Positions 9,233-17,933 of a DNA stretch of 35,629 nucleotides are shown piece by piece. The notes under the pieces were generated by a model. That model worked only from the letters and a program-made list of their open reading frames with translations, had not been told where the DNA came from and did not search any database. The position numbers and the translations under genes are program-made. The stretch is taken from the NCBI GenBank assembly GCA_028708035.1, contig JAQVZU010000010.1, forward strand, positions 1 through 35,629. Reading direction: 5' to 3'. The stretch comes from Alphaproteobacteria bacterium (lineage in GTDB: Bacteria > Pseudomonadota > Alphaproteobacteria > UBA9219). Each line of letters starts with the position of its first letter. The stretch's first letter is position 1.

Positions 9233-10000
9233 ATGACCGAAACTGATAAATCTACAACAATGCAAGAGCCCTCGAAGGCTGAAAACAATAAAGAGACCTT
9301 GCGCATGATCATCCTTGCGCTGCTAATTGCGCTTGTCGTCCGGACTTTTGCCTACGAGCCCTTCAACATCCCTTCAGGATCCATGATCCCCAATCTCCTC
9401 GTCGGAGATTTCCTGTTTGTGTCAAAATTCTCGTATGGATATGGGTCGCGAGGGACATTCTTAGGGTTTATTCCATTTTCGGGGCGTATCGGGGGCAGCC
9501 CACCAAAACGGGGAGATATTATTGTCTTCAAGTGGCCGAAAGATCCTTCCGTGGACTATATAAAACGGCTGATTGGGCTTCCGGGGGATACTATCCAGGT
9601 AAGAAAAGGCCTTCTTTATATCAACGGGAGTCCCGTCGAACGCGAAAGGATGCCTTCTCTTGCCGAAGAAGAGTACACTATCCCACCTCCCGATGCCGTA
9701 GACTATACGGAACATTTGCCCCAAAACGGGTCACATATTATCCGGGAGATGGGCGATAACATGCCGTTGGATAACACCGACGTGTTTATCGTTCCTCCGC
9801 ACCATTACTTCTTTATGGGCGACAACAGGGATAACTCTCAGGATAGCCGCACAAAAAATGTCGGCTTCGTTCCTGAAGAGAACCTTGTGGGGAAAGCCGA
9901 ACTTCTATTCTTCTCAATCGACGAACATACGCGCTTCTGGGAATTCTGGACTTGGCCTTGGTCCGTCAGGTGGTCGAGGCTTTTTATGAAGATCAATTAA
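9233..10000 (+). CDS. lepB: Type I signal peptidase
   Basis: Inner-membrane serine protease that removes signal peptides from exported proteins. Numbered from ATG 9233, a single N-terminal membrane segment (about 24-40) leads to the catalytic Ser50 in FNIPSGSM. Lys111 in DYIKRLIGLPGD completes the Ser-Lys dyad, and box E reads GDNRDNSQDSR. The frame opens at ATG 9164; I prefer 9233 because the extra 23 residues do not resemble LepB, but AAGG upstream of 9164 leaves this open. It is the first gene of lepB-rnc-era, a common proteobacterial order, and its stop lies 2 nt before the rnc start. Confidence 0.95.
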   Translation: MTETDKSTTMQEPSKAENNKETLRMIILALLIALVVRTFAYEPFNIPSGSMIPNLLVGDFLFVSKFSYGYGSRGTFLGFIPFSGRIGGSPPKRGDIIVFKWPKDPSVDYIKRLIGLPGDTIQVRKGLLYINGSPVERERMPSLAEEEYTIPPPDAVDYTEHLPQNGSHIIREMGDNMPLDNTDVFIVPPHHYFFMGDNRDNSQDSRTKNVGFVPEENLVGKAELLFFSIDEHTRFWEFWTWPWSVRWSRLFMKIN

Positions 10001-10002
10001 CG

Positions 10003-10704
10003 ATGGCGCTTGTTCAAGAAAAACCGAACCCTACCGCATTGGCCGAAAAACTTGGCCATACTTTTGCATCTCTACGTCTGTTGGAAGACGCGCTTACGCA
10101 TCCCTCCCTTGCGGGGGCGCGTCAGAGAAAAAAAGGCGCGCCCTACGAAAGGCTGGAATTTTTGGGCGACCGGGTCTTGGGGCTTGCCATTGCCGAATGG
10201 CTTTATGAGACCTACCCCAACGCAAACGAAGGCGAGATGGCCAAACGCCATGCAGCCTTGGTGAACCGCGACGCCTTGCGCGCGGTGGCAATCGACATTG
10301 GACTCGCGAAATTCGTGCGATTGGCGCATGGCGAAGACGCACAGGCCGCAAGGAAGAACCTCGCCACCCTGCCCGACGCGATGGAGGCGGTGATCGGCGC
10401 TTTATACCTGGATGGCGGGTTCGAAGCGGCTCGCAAGTTCATTCATGCTTACTGGCAGCGCGATATTGCCGTTTCCGAAGCTCCGGCGGACCCGAAAACC
10501 ACGCTTCAGGAATGGGCGCAGGGACAAAGCCTTCCTTTGCCGACCTATCGCGTAATCGAAAACTCGGGTCCTGCGCATGCGCCTAAATTTGTCGTCGAGG
10601 CAAGCGTAAAAGGATTTCCGCCCATGGAGGCCGAGGGGAATTCGAAACGCGCGGCTCAAAAGGCTGCGGCAGCAAAGCTTCTTGAAATTGTGTTTAAGAA
10701 ATAA
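10003..10704 (+). CDS. rnc: Ribonuclease III
   Basis: Double-strand-specific endoribonuclease that processes rRNA precursors and some mRNAs. From ATG 10003 the product is 233 residues. The nuclease domain has the signature ERLEFLGDRVLGLAIA near residue 49 and the second acidic motif DAMEAVIGALYLDGG. A double-stranded-RNA-binding domain occupies about 155-230 (DPKTTLQEWAQGQ to AQKAAAAKLLE). The frame extends upstream to a TTG inside lepB, which I reject. It is followed by era after 2 nt. Confidence 0.97.
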   Translation: MALVQEKPNPTALAEKLGHTFASLRLLEDALTHPSLAGARQRKKGAPYERLEFLGDRVLGLAIAEWLYETYPNANEGEMAKRHAALVNRDALRAVAIDIGLAKFVRLAHGEDAQAARKNLATLPDAMEAVIGALYLDGGFEAARKFIHAYWQRDIAVSEAPADPKTTLQEWAQGQSLPLPTYRVIENSGPAHAPKFVVEASVKGFPPMEAEGNSKRAAQKAAAAKLLEIVFKK

Positions 10705-10706
10705 CC

Positions 10707-11651
10707 ATGACCGCAAAGAAAAAAGAGCCTTCGAAGAAACAGTCCGTAAAGAAGTCGTCGCGGGCAGGATTTGTCGCCATTCTTGGCGCGCCGAATGCGG
10801 GGAAGTCTACGCTTCTGAACAGGCTGGTGGGACATAAGGTCTCGATCGTCAGCCCCAAAGCCCAGACCACACGCATTCGCACGCTTGGGATTATGACCGA
10901 GGACGAAGTCCAGATCGGATTTATCGATACGCCGGGTATCTTCGAGCCAAAGCGGCGGCTTGATCGTTCGATGATTCAAGCCGCATGGAACAGCCTTGAG
11001 GATGCCGACGCCATTGTTTTGATTGTCGATGCGTCGGGGCGCAACGCCTTTGAGAACGTCGAACCGATTGTCAAGGAATTCAAGAACAGGAAACGCTCCG
11101 TTATTCTCGCTCTCAACAAGGTCGATGCAATGGCTCCGGCACGACTTTTGCCTCTGGCGAAGTCGTTCAACGACACGGGCGTTTTTTCTGACATCTTTAT
11201 GATCTCGGCGCTTACCGGTGACGGCGTTGACGATGTGAAAGACAATCTCAAGAAGCTTATGCCCGAAAGCCCATGGTTCTTTGCGGAGGATCAGGTCAGC
11301 GATCTTCCATCGGGGGTTCTTGCCTCTGAAATGACGCGTGAACAGCTTTATTTCCAGCTCCAGCAGGAACTTCCCTATGCTGCCGCCGTGGTTCCTGAAA
11401 GTCTTGAGGAAAAGCGCGACGGTTCGCTGGTCGTTCGTCAGACGATTCTGGTCATGCGGGAAAGCCACCGGCCGATTGTTCTGGGAAAAGGCGGCGCGCG
11501 CATTAAATCCATCGGAGAAAAAGCCCGCGTCGCTCTTGCAAAGCTGTTCGACCGAAAAGTTCACCTTTTCCTCGAGGTCAAAGTCGATGAGAAATGGCAG
11601 GAGAATCCGGATTTCTATAAGACCTTCGGGCTGGAGTTCGGGAAAAAGTAA
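10707..11651 (+). CDS. era: GTPase Era
   Basis: Essential GTPase that binds the 3' end of 16S rRNA during 30S maturation. The 314-residue product has a lysine-rich N-terminal tail, G1 GAPNAGKST (27-35), the G2-region TTR, G3 DTPG, NKVD, and a C-terminal KH domain (LGKGGARIKSIGEKAR). It follows rnc in the conserved lepB-rnc-era order. recO, often the next gene, is replaced by a thioredoxin-like gene that may overlap the era 3' end. Confidence 0.97.
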   Translation: MTAKKKEPSKKQSVKKSSRAGFVAILGAPNAGKSTLLNRLVGHKVSIVSPKAQTTRIRTLGIMTEDEVQIGFIDTPGIFEPKRRLDRSMIQAAWNSLEDADAIVLIVDASGRNAFENVEPIVKEFKNRKRSVILALNKVDAMAPARLLPLAKSFNDTGVFSDIFMISALTGDGVDDVKDNLKKLMPESPWFFAEDQVSDLPSGVLASEMTREQLYFQLQQELPYAAAVVPESLEEKRDGSLVVRQTILVMRESHRPIVLGKGGARIKSIGEKARVALAKLFDRKVHLFLEVKVDEKWQENPDFYKTFGLEFGKK

Positions 11652-12177
11652 CATCCTTAAAACCGTCGCCATCGGCTTTTTGCTATGGTGGGGCTTGGGC
11701 GTATCGGCTCAAGCTTCAAGCGCGCCTATCGGCATGATCAGCTATGCCAGATCTCCGCGCGCGGCCCCGCCCCTCGTCTTCCACGATGCCGACGGAGGCC
11801 AACGCGCTCTTGCGGATTACAAAGGGCGGTATGTGCTTTTGCATGTTTGGGCGACGTGGTGCGCGCATTGCGTAAAAGAGCTTCCATCGCTCGATTTATT
11901 ACAGGGAAGATTCGATCCGCAAACGCTTGTCGTTCTGCCCGTTTCCGAAGATCACGACGATGCAAGCGTGCAAGTCTTTTACAATTCGCTGAAAATTTCA
12001 CGCCTCCCGGTCTTGATGGATGCGGCAGGACGTGCTCCATCGGCATACAAACTGAGCGGAGTTCCTTCAAGCATACTGATTGACCCGGCAGGAAAAGAAG
12101 TGGCGCGTATTGAAGGCGCGACGGATTGGAATTCCCCCGAGGCAGAGGATTTTTTACGAACGGCAATGAAAAGATAG
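11587..12177 (+). CDS. TlpA-like thiol-disulfide protein, secreted
   Basis: Thioredoxin-fold protein predicted to act in the periplasm. A hydrophobic signal segment (ILKTVAIGFLLWWGLGVSAQ) precedes a TlpA/AhpC-TSA-type domain with active site WATWCAHC, then VSSILIDPAG with the cis-proline region SGVPS. The start is uncertain. ATG 11587 overlaps the era 3' end by 65 nt and adds an arginine-rich tail. The signal peptide itself would start near 11653 (ATC) or at TTG 11680. It may reduce cytochrome c maturation or DsbC-type partners; the substrate cannot be told. It is convergent with the ketoacyl synthase gene, 10 nt away. Confidence 0.8.
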   Translation: MRNGRRIRISIRPSGWSSGKSNILKTVAIGFLLWWGLGVSAQASSAPIGMISYARSPRAAPPLVFHDADGGQRALADYKGRYVLLHVWATWCAHCVKELPSLDLLQGRFDPQTLVVLPVSEDHDDASVQVFYNSLKISRLPVLMDAAGRAPSAYKLSGVPSSILIDPAGKEVARIEGATDWNSPEAEDFLRTAMKR

Positions 12178-12187
12178 GGTACGCTAT

Positions 12188-13405
12188 TTAACCCTTATAT
12201 TTCCGCACCGCGACGGAAGCGTTGAGTCCACCGAAGGCGAAGGAGTTGTTGAGAGCGACATCGATATTTATGGGCTTCGCTTGGTTCGGAACGCAGTCGA
12301 TGTCGCATTCGGGGTCCGGCTCCTGATAATTGATCGTCGGAGGTGCGACGTTTTCGCGGACCGCAAGGATGGTCGCGAGCATTTCCAAAGCTCCTGCTGC
12401 GCCAAGCGCATGGCCAAAGAGCGATTTGCTGGACGATACAGGGATTTTTGTGGCTCTTTCGCCTAAAGCTACTTTAAGAGCCGCCGTTTCGGTCACATCA
12501 TTGATGCGAGTGCCCGTGCCGTGCGCGTTGATGTAATCGATATCGTTCGGGGATAAACCCGCGTCGCGCAAGCAGTTAGCGACAGCCCGTGACGCTCCGC
12601 CAACATCGGGCGTCGTGATGTCCTTGGCGTCGGAACTCATGCCAAAACCCGCAAATTCTGCATAGATTTTTGCGCCGCGTTTTTTCGCGGCTTCCTCCGT
12701 CTCAAGAACGAACATCGCGGCGCCCTCGCCTATGACCATTCCCGCGCGGCCCAGCGAAAACGGGCGGCATGTGTCGGGAGACATCACGCGCAAGGCTTCC
12801 CAGCCTTTCAGCGTGCCAAAAGTCAGGCAGGATTCCGCTCCGCCTGTTATGGCGCGATCAAACAACCCTGAGCGAAGCATAGATACTGTCACGCCCATCG
12901 CATGAATTGCGGACGCGCATGCGCTTGCTACCGTAAAGCCGGGTCCCGTCAGGCCAAGGGTCATGCTGATATGGCTTGCCGCCGCGTTGACCATGAGGCG
13001 CGGAATTGTAAAAGGGTGGACGCGGCCCGAACTACCCTCATCAAGCAATTTGTGATAGGAGTCTTCAAGCGTATTCTGACCGCCAACGCCTGTGCCTATG
13101 ATCGTCGCGGTGCGTTCGGCTTCTTCGGAATTGAGAGTCAGTCCGGAATCCACAAATGCTTGGCGGGCAGCGCCCACCGCGAGTTGAGAGAAACGGTCGA
13201 GAAGCGCAGCTTTTTTCGGTTCGATGACATCTTCGATCCTGAAGCCTTTGACCTCGGCGGCGGGAAAGAGCACATCCTGTCCGCGAAAAGGAAACGAGAG
13301 AAAACCTATCCCGCCCCTGCCCTCGAACAGATTGGATTTATACGCTTCGACAGTGTTGCCTATCGGAGAAACGACTCCGAGGCCGGTGATGACTATGCGC
13401 TGCAT
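12188..13405 (-). CDS. Beta-ketoacyl-ACP synthase II-like (FabF family)
   Basis: Condensing enzyme that elongates acyl-ACP with malonyl-ACP. The 405-residue product has the complete Cys-His-His triad: C163 in SACAS, H295 in AHGTGT and H332 in GHALGAAG, with the conserved Lys in SSSKSLFGH. The length is typical of FabF. It is not beside acpP, fabG or fabD, so it may be a second, specialised synthase (for lipid A acyl chains or a long acyl product) rather than the main FabF. No good Shine-Dalgarno is seen before ATG 13405. Confidence 0.88.
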   Translation of the reverse strand: MQRIVITGLGVVSPIGNTVEAYKSNLFEGRGGIGFLSFPFRGQDVLFPAAEVKGFRIEDVIEPKKAALLDRFSQLAVGAARQAFVDSGLTLNSEEAERTATIIGTGVGGQNTLEDSYHKLLDEGSSGRVHPFTIPRLMVNAAASHISMTLGLTGPGFTVASACASAIHAMGVTVSMLRSGLFDRAITGGAESCLTFGTLKGWEALRVMSPDTCRPFSLGRAGMVIGEGAAMFVLETEEAAKKRGAKIYAEFAGFGMSSDAKDITTPDVGGASRAVANCLRDAGLSPNDIDYINAHGTGTRINDVTETAALKVALGERATKIPVSSSKSLFGHALGAAGALEMLATILAVRENVAPPTINYQEPDPECDIDCVPNQAKPINIDVALNNSFAFGGLNASVAVRKYKG

Positions 13406-13509
13406 TACGGCTCGACAAATTAATAAATACTGCCATCTTATAACTTGGCGAAAACGAAAAAGAAACTATCGCGTTTTTTGCGCGGCGTTTCCTTTAGATT
13501 GCAGTCAAA

Positions 13510-13761
13510 TTAGTATCTCGACGAGTTCGACTTCTTCATTCGGTCTATGACGTAGCCCGTTCCCGTACCGACCACGCCGCCGATCGCAGCGCCGCATGCC
13601 ACACAACCGCCCGTCATGACTGTCCCTGCAGCGCCGATAGCTGTGCCTGCAGCAGCGCCTGTCAGCATGCGCTGTTCCGTCGATGTTAGATCCGAGCATC
13701 CCGTCAATCCCACCAAGCCAAGCACCAAAGCGGTTTTTCCAAAATTCTTTATAGTAAACAT
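13510..13761 (-). CDS. Small glycine-zipper lipoprotein
   Basis: An 83-residue lipoprotein with a signal peptide ending in the lipobox LTGC (Cys22). A glycine/alanine-rich zipper (GAAAGTAIGAAGTVMTGG and AAIGGVVGTGTGYVID) resembles the Rick_17kDa/OmpA-like glycine-zipper families of alphaproteobacteria. It carries a strong GGAG ribosome-binding site and its own candidate promoter, so it is monocistronic. It probably sits in the outer membrane; its function is unknown. Confidence 0.8.
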   Translation of the reverse strand: MFTIKNFGKTALVLGLVGLTGCSDLTSTEQRMLTGAAAGTAIGAAGTVMTGGCVACGAAIGGVVGTGTGYVIDRMKKSNSSRY

Positions 13762-13793
13762 AGGGTTCTCCTCACCACCTCAAACTCAGATCA

Positions 13794-13821
13794 TATATAA
13801 CAGTGCATCAAGGAGTGTAAA
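13794..13821 (-). promoter_or_regulatory. Candidate promoter for the glycine-zipper lipoprotein
   Basis: On the minus strand TTTACA (13821-13816), a 16-nt spacer and TATATA (13799-13794) precede the lipoprotein start by about 33 nt. This is a reasonable housekeeping promoter by sequence only. Confidence 0.45.
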
Positions 13822-14025
13822 GAATTTGTGAATATTAAGAGGCTTTTTTAAGGCAAATCAGGCTTGTGCCTCGCGCAAAGAGTATAAAAGAAACCTTATG
13901 TAACTCGTGAGGCGCGAACGTAACAAACGGTAAGAATGCTTGTCTTTTGTTACCTTTGCCCGGGGCGTAGATCTACGATGCGAAGCTGGTTATTTGCATT
14001 TTATCACGTTTCAGGAAAAGCGCCT

Positions 14026-14985
14026 ATGTTCGATGCCGCTCAACGAGTTTGCACTGAAAGTCCATTGCCGCCGACGCTCTTTGGCCGCACGCGCTCGTCG
14101 ATGCAAAAAACTCTTGCGAAGGCAGTCGAGTGTTCAGGTGTGGGTGTTCATACGGGCAGCCCTGTCAATTTGCGCTTGTGCCCCGCCGATGAAAATACCG
14201 GGATCGTTTTCGTTCGCACCGACCTTATGAACGGCGCGCGCAGAATCAGGGCGCGATGGGATAATGTTGTCGATACACGTATGTGCACGGTTATTGGCAA
14301 CGACCACGGAGGCAAAGTCGGCACCATTGAGCATTTGATGTCCGCGATCTCCGCTTGGGGCATTGATAACGTTACGGTCGAGATCGATGGGCCTGAAGTT
14401 CCTGTCATGGACGGCAGCGCGGATGCGTTCGTGTTTCTGATCGAAGTGGCGGGGATCATCGAACAAAGCGCGCCTAAGCGCGAAATTGAAATTTTAAAAC
14501 CTGTCGAAGTGCAGCATAAGGGGAAGATGGCGCGTCTCACTCCCTGCAGTGCGGTACGGTACAGCGTAACCATCGACTTTGACCGCGCTCCGATCAAGAA
14601 GCAAAGCTATGATGTTTTTCTATCGGCGGATTCTTTTAAAGCCGAAGTCTGCCGGGCACGAACGTTTGGCTTCTTTGAAGAAGTCGATCAATTGCAGAAG
14701 CTTGGGCTTGCGCGCGGCGGGTCGCTCGATAATTCGATCATCATCAAGGGCGAAGAGATTTTGAACGAAGGGGGGCTTCGCTACAGCGATGAGTTCGTCC
14801 GACATAAGCTTCTCGACGCCATCGGCGATATGGCTTTAACTGGAATGAACATTCGCGGGCATTTCCAAGGACACTGCACCGGCCACGCGCTGAACAACAA
14901 GCTCTTGAAGGCTTTGTTCGATGCGCCCGAGGCTTGGCGCATAAGCGAAGCGCTTCCCGAATCTTCAGAAGCTCTTGCTCAATAA
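14026..14985 (+). CDS. lpxC: UDP-3-O-acyl-N-acetylglucosamine deacetylase
   Basis: Zinc deacetylase, the committed step of lipid A synthesis. Family motifs are all visible: CSGVGVHTG near the N-terminus, EHLMSA (zinc His), RHKLLDAIGD (zinc His and Asp) and the catalytic GHCTGHALNN. From ATG 14026 the product is 319 residues, with AGGA 8 nt upstream of the start. The frame extends to 13936, but those 30 residues look non-coding. About 25 extra N-terminal residues precede the usual LpxC start. It is followed by bamD after 49 nt; both serve the outer membrane. ftsZ, its usual alphaproteobacterial neighbour, is absent. Confidence 0.97.
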   Translation: MFDAAQRVCTESPLPPTLFGRTRSSMQKTLAKAVECSGVGVHTGSPVNLRLCPADENTGIVFVRTDLMNGARRIRARWDNVVDTRMCTVIGNDHGGKVGTIEHLMSAISAWGIDNVTVEIDGPEVPVMDGSADAFVFLIEVAGIIEQSAPKREIEILKPVEVQHKGKMARLTPCSAVRYSVTIDFDRAPIKKQSYDVFLSADSFKAEVCRARTFGFFEEVDQLQKLGLARGGSLDNSIIIKGEEILNEGGLRYSDEFVRHKLLDAIGDMALTGMNIRGHFQGHCTGHALNNKLLKALFDAPEAWRISEALPESSEALAQ

Positions 14986-15034
14986 ACGGGAATCCATGCT
15001 ATAAAGCGGTGAAACAACAGCCTCGGTTGAATCC

Positions 15035-15829
15035 ATGCGCTTTTCTTTTTTCACTTTTTCTTTTAAACCCCTGTCCGTTCTTGTTCTTTTGGGAGCGCTT
15101 TCTGCTTGCGCCGCGCCGGACAAAGAAGCCGACCTTCCGCCGGACGAGCCTGTTGATGTTTTGTATAACCGTGGCGCCGACGCTCTGGAACGCGGCGAAT
15201 ACAAAGCTGCCGCCAAAGCGTTCTCCGAGGTGGACAGACAACATCCCTACTCGCAATGGGCGACGCGCGCGCAGCTTATGGAAGCCTATGCGTATCATGC
15301 CAATATGGATTACGACGACGCGATCAATACGCTGACGAAATTCATCGAACTCCATCCGGGGAACAAAGATATCGCCTATGCTTATTATTTAAAGGCTCTA
15401 TGCAACTATGAGCGCATTTCGGATGTACGGCGCGACCAGACCGCCGCTAAAGAGGCGTTGAAGGGCTTGCAGGATATCTTGGCGCGGTTTCCCGAAACCG
15501 AGTTCTCAAGAGACTCTGCGCTTAAAATTGCGCTAATCAACGATCACCTCGCAGGCGCGGAGATGGAGGTTGGGCGCTATTACCTCAGGCAGAATCTTTA
15601 TATCGCTGCCGTGGGACGTTTTAAGACCGTGATTGACAAATACCAGACGACAAGCCATGTCCCCGAGGCGTTAGAACGCTTGGTAGAATGTTATTCCGCT
15701 TTGGGCATGGTGGCTGAGGCAAAAAAGAATGCCGCTGTCCTGGGGCATAATTTTCCCGGAAGCCAGTGGTATCAGGACGCTTACACTCTTATGAAAAGCA
15801 AGGGCGTGCCTTTGGAAGGCAAAGAATAG
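15035..15829 (+). CDS. bamD: Outer membrane assembly lipoprotein BamD
   Basis: Essential lipoprotein of the BAM complex that folds beta-barrel proteins into the outer membrane. The 264-residue product has a signal peptide with lipobox LSAC and five TPR-like repeats, including LYNRGADALERGEYKAAAKAF and AYAYYLKALCNYER, in the BamD/YfiO pattern. It follows lpxC, a frequent alphaproteobacterial arrangement. recN and ligA, which often come next, are absent; a minus-strand pilin gene follows instead. Confidence 0.95.
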   Translation: MRFSFFTFSFKPLSVLVLLGALSACAAPDKEADLPPDEPVDVLYNRGADALERGEYKAAAKAFSEVDRQHPYSQWATRAQLMEAYAYHANMDYDDAINTLTKFIELHPGNKDIAYAYYLKALCNYERISDVRRDQTAAKEALKGLQDILARFPETEFSRDSALKIALINDHLAGAEMEVGRYYLRQNLYIAAVGRFKTVIDKYQTTSHVPEALERLVECYSALGMVAEAKKNAAVLGHNFPGSQWYQDAYTLMKSKGVPLEGKE

Positions 15830-15830
15830 G

Positions 15831-15862
15831 CAAAAAAAGAAATGCCGACATAAAAGTCGGCA
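15831..15862 (-). terminator. Intrinsic terminator of the Flp pilin gene
   Basis: On the minus strand TGCCGAC-TTTTAT-GTCGGCA (15862-15843) is followed by TTTCTTTTTTT (15842-15831). It lies 27 nt beyond the pilin stop. It may also slow transcription leaving bamD on the other strand, but the T-run is on the pilin side. Confidence 0.8.
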
Positions 15863-15888
15863 CCCCTTCATAGCACCTAAGCGCGGGA

Positions 15889-16050
15889 TTAGTTGGTCGG
15901 AGCAACTTCGGTGGCAACCGAGTTGAAGGTATCGGACAGGTTTCCGCCCAAAGTTCTTAGCGCGCCGATAATGACGACCGCTATGAGGGCCGCGATCAGA
16001 CCGTATTCAATGGCCGTCGCTCCCTTTTCGCTTCTTAGAAACTTACGCAT
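15889..16050 (-). CDS. Flp-type (type IVb) pilin
   Basis: A 53-residue prepilin: a short basic leader, then KGATAIEYGLIAALIAVVII, the Flp pilin signature with Glu at +5 after the processing site, and a short polar tail. Start ATG 16050 has a perfect AAGGAGG ribosome-binding site, and a strong terminator follows the stop. No tad assembly genes (prepilin peptidase, secretin, ATPase) are in the window, so this is an orphan pilin locus served from elsewhere. The longer 89-residue reading frame is rejected. Confidence 0.92.
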   Translation of the reverse strand: MRKFLRSEKGATAIEYGLIAALIAVVIIGALRTLGGNLSDTFNSVATEVAPTN

Positions 16051-16238
16051 TCGTGTCCTCCTTAAAGAGAAATTCTTGAACCCTTTTGGTTCGGGATGAT
16101 TACAGGATAAAAGACAACGTTTAAGGAAGTATGAACGCCTTTGATATTTGCGAGACAAAACAATGGGATATTATGTAAATAAACTCCATACAGATTGATT
16201 CGATTTTTGAACTATCGACAACACCTTGATTTGCATTT

Positions 16239-16694
16239 CTATTCCTCTCCGCCGTCAAGCATTTGCCGCCGGGCCTCGCTAAGCGCAATCGCCGCGCTGA
16301 TAGCGACATTAAGAGAGCGCATGGGCGATTTGATAGGGATGACAAGGCGCGCATCGGCTCTTTTATGGACAAAATCAGGAACGCCCGCACTCTCTCGCCC
16401 CACCATCACCACATCGTTGGAAAGAAACGAAAATTCGGCGTAGTCCACCGCCGCCTTTGTGGTCAAAAGGACAAGTCTTCTCGGCTTGATTTGCGGCTCG
16501 AAACTTTCCCATGAAGCGTAGCGCACAAAATCCAGATGGTCGATGTAGTCCATCGCCGCACGCCTGAGGCGAGCGTCATCGAGAGGAAAGCCGCATGGTT
16601 CGACAATGTCCATGCCGACGCCGAGGCATGCGCAAAGGCGCATCATCGTTCCGGCGTTCGAAGGCATGTCGGGTTGGAAAAGGGCCAGGCGCAC
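16239..16694 (-). CDS. trmL: tRNA (cytidine/uridine(34)-2'-O)-methyltransferase TrmL
   Basis: SPOUT-fold methyltransferase for the wobble ribose of tRNA-Leu. Characteristic segments are RLALFQPDMPSNAGTMMRLCACLG, GRESAGVPDFVH and IPIKSPMRSLNVAISAAIALSEARRQ (the SAM-binding knot). From GTG 16694 the product is 151 residues, the usual length, and starts 8 nt after the upstream stop. An ATG at 16739 would add 15 residues and overlap the prenyl synthase gene by 35 nt. The gene is co-directional with the prenyl synthase and probably co-transcribed. Confidence 0.92.
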   Translation of the reverse strand: MRLALFQPDMPSNAGTMMRLCACLGVGMDIVEPCGFPLDDARLRRAAMDYIDHLDFVRYASWESFEPQIKPRRLVLLTTKAAVDYAEFSFLSNDVVMVGRESAGVPDFVHKRADARLVIPIKSPMRSLNVAISAAIALSEARRQMLDGGEE

Positions 16695-16704
16695 GATTAT
16701 CCGA

Positions 16705-17727
16705 TCAGTATTCTCGTTCGATGGTAAAATTGACGACATCAAGCAATGCGTCCTTGATGGGCGATTCCGGAAAGACGCCAAGAGCATCCCGCGCGATTGC
16801 GCCATAGTGGCGAGCGCGGCCTATGGAATCCCGCAGAGCCCCATGCCTCAAAAGCAAGTTTTGAGCATAGGTGAAATCGCCTTCGCGCGGATTGCTGTCG
16901 TCCAGCGCGCGCTTCCAGAACGCGCGTTCTGCTTCGTTGCCCCTGTGGATCGCAAGAATCACAGGCAGCGTAACCTTGCCTTCGCGAAGATCGGTTCCGA
17001 CGGTTTTGCCGAGCCTTTCCTGCTTGGCCGAGTAGTCAAGAACGTCGTCAACGATCTGGAATGCGATGCCAAGGTTTAGGCCGAAAGTGCGCAAGGCTTC
17101 TTCTTCGGAGGACGTCCTTCCGGCGACGACCGCGCCGATGCGGCAGGCCGCGGCGAAAAGCTCTGCCGTTTTGTCGCGCACGACTTCGAGATAAGCCTGC
17201 TCGCTCGTTCCGCTGTCATTGGAAGTAAGGAGCTGATGTACTTCGCCTTCTGAAATGACCGCCGAGGCGTGAGCCAGTATCCGGAGCACATCGATAGAAC
17301 CATCCTCAACCATAAGCTCGAACGCGCGGCTGAAAAGGAAATCTCCGACAAGCACGCTTGCCTCGTTGCCGAAGAGCGCGTTTGCGGATGCGTTGCCGCG
17401 GCGGAGTTCGCTTTCGTCCACCACGTCGTCGTGCAAAAGTGTCGCGGTGTGGATGAATTCGACGCTCGCGGCCAGTTTGCGGTGCCGCTGGCCTTGATAG
17501 CCGCAGAGCCTTGTCGAGGCCAGTGTTAGGAGCGGACGGAGCCGTTTGCCTCCCGAGGCAATAATGTGCCCTGCGAGGCGCGGGATCATTTCAACCCGGC
17601 TTTCCATGCGCTGGACGATCAACTGATTGACGGCGGCGATGTCCTCTGCGACCAAGGCTGTCAGGTTTTCGAGCGCGGACGTTTCTTTGCGCTTGGAGAG
17701 CGCTTCGAGGGGGATAACGGTTGCCAT
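16705..17727 (-). CDS. Long-chain polyprenyl diphosphate synthase
   Basis: Trans-prenyltransferase that extends FPP/GGPP with IPP, most likely making the ubiquinone side chain (octaprenyl or decaprenyl). The 340-residue product contains the first Asp-rich motif LLHDDVVDE (98-106), the second motif FQIVDDVLDY, and the GGKRLRP IPP-binding segment (59-65). Chain length cannot be read with confidence from the sequence. It is the IspB/DdsA type. It lies between DUF1192 (14 nt upstream) and trmL. Confidence 0.94.
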   Translation of the reverse strand: MATVIPLEALSKRKETSALENLTALVAEDIAAVNQLIVQRMESRVEMIPRLAGHIIASGGKRLRPLLTLASTRLCGYQGQRHRKLAASVEFIHTATLLHDDVVDESELRRGNASANALFGNEASVLVGDFLFSRAFELMVEDGSIDVLRILAHASAVISEGEVHQLLTSNDSGTSEQAYLEVVRDKTAELFAAACRIGAVVAGRTSSEEEALRTFGLNLGIAFQIVDDVLDYSAKQERLGKTVGTDLREGKVTLPVILAIHRGNEAERAFWKRALDDSNPREGDFTYAQNLLLRHGALRDSIGRARHYGAIARDALGVFPESPIKDALLDVVNFTIEREY

Positions 17728-17741
17728 GGTGCTTCCTGAAC

Positions 17742-17933
17742 TTATTCCTTCTTGCCGAAGAGCGCTTCGATGTCGCTTCGGTGGGCCTGTTTTTGCACGA
17801 TCATCGCAGTGGCGCGCGCGATTTCCTCTTCGAGCGATGCGATGTAGTCCTCAAGCTCGCGGATAGACATGGCTTGCAAATCGCGCGGCTTTGGTTTTGT
17901 GGTTTGGGGTTCAAGCTCGTCGGGGTTAATCAT
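17742..17933 (-). CDS. DUF1192 family small protein
   Basis: A 63-residue protein (MINPDELEPQTTKPK...) with the DUF1192 core SIRELEDYIASLEEEIARATAMI, a short coiled coil, ending in IEALFGKKE. DUF1192 proteins are small, alphaproteobacterial and of unknown function. The ATG overlaps the stop of the HemY-like gene by 8 nt, so translation is probably coupled. The longer frame upstream is the antisense or out-of-frame shadow of that gene. Confidence 0.85.
   Translation of the reverse strand: MINPDELEPQTTKPKPRDLQAMSIRELEDYIASLEEEIARATAMIVQKQAHRSDIEALFGKKE

Noticed and set aside
16051-16238. Sigma-54 promoter ahead of the Flp pilin
   Set aside because: No GG-N10-GC element with the TGGCAC/TTGC pattern is seen in the region.
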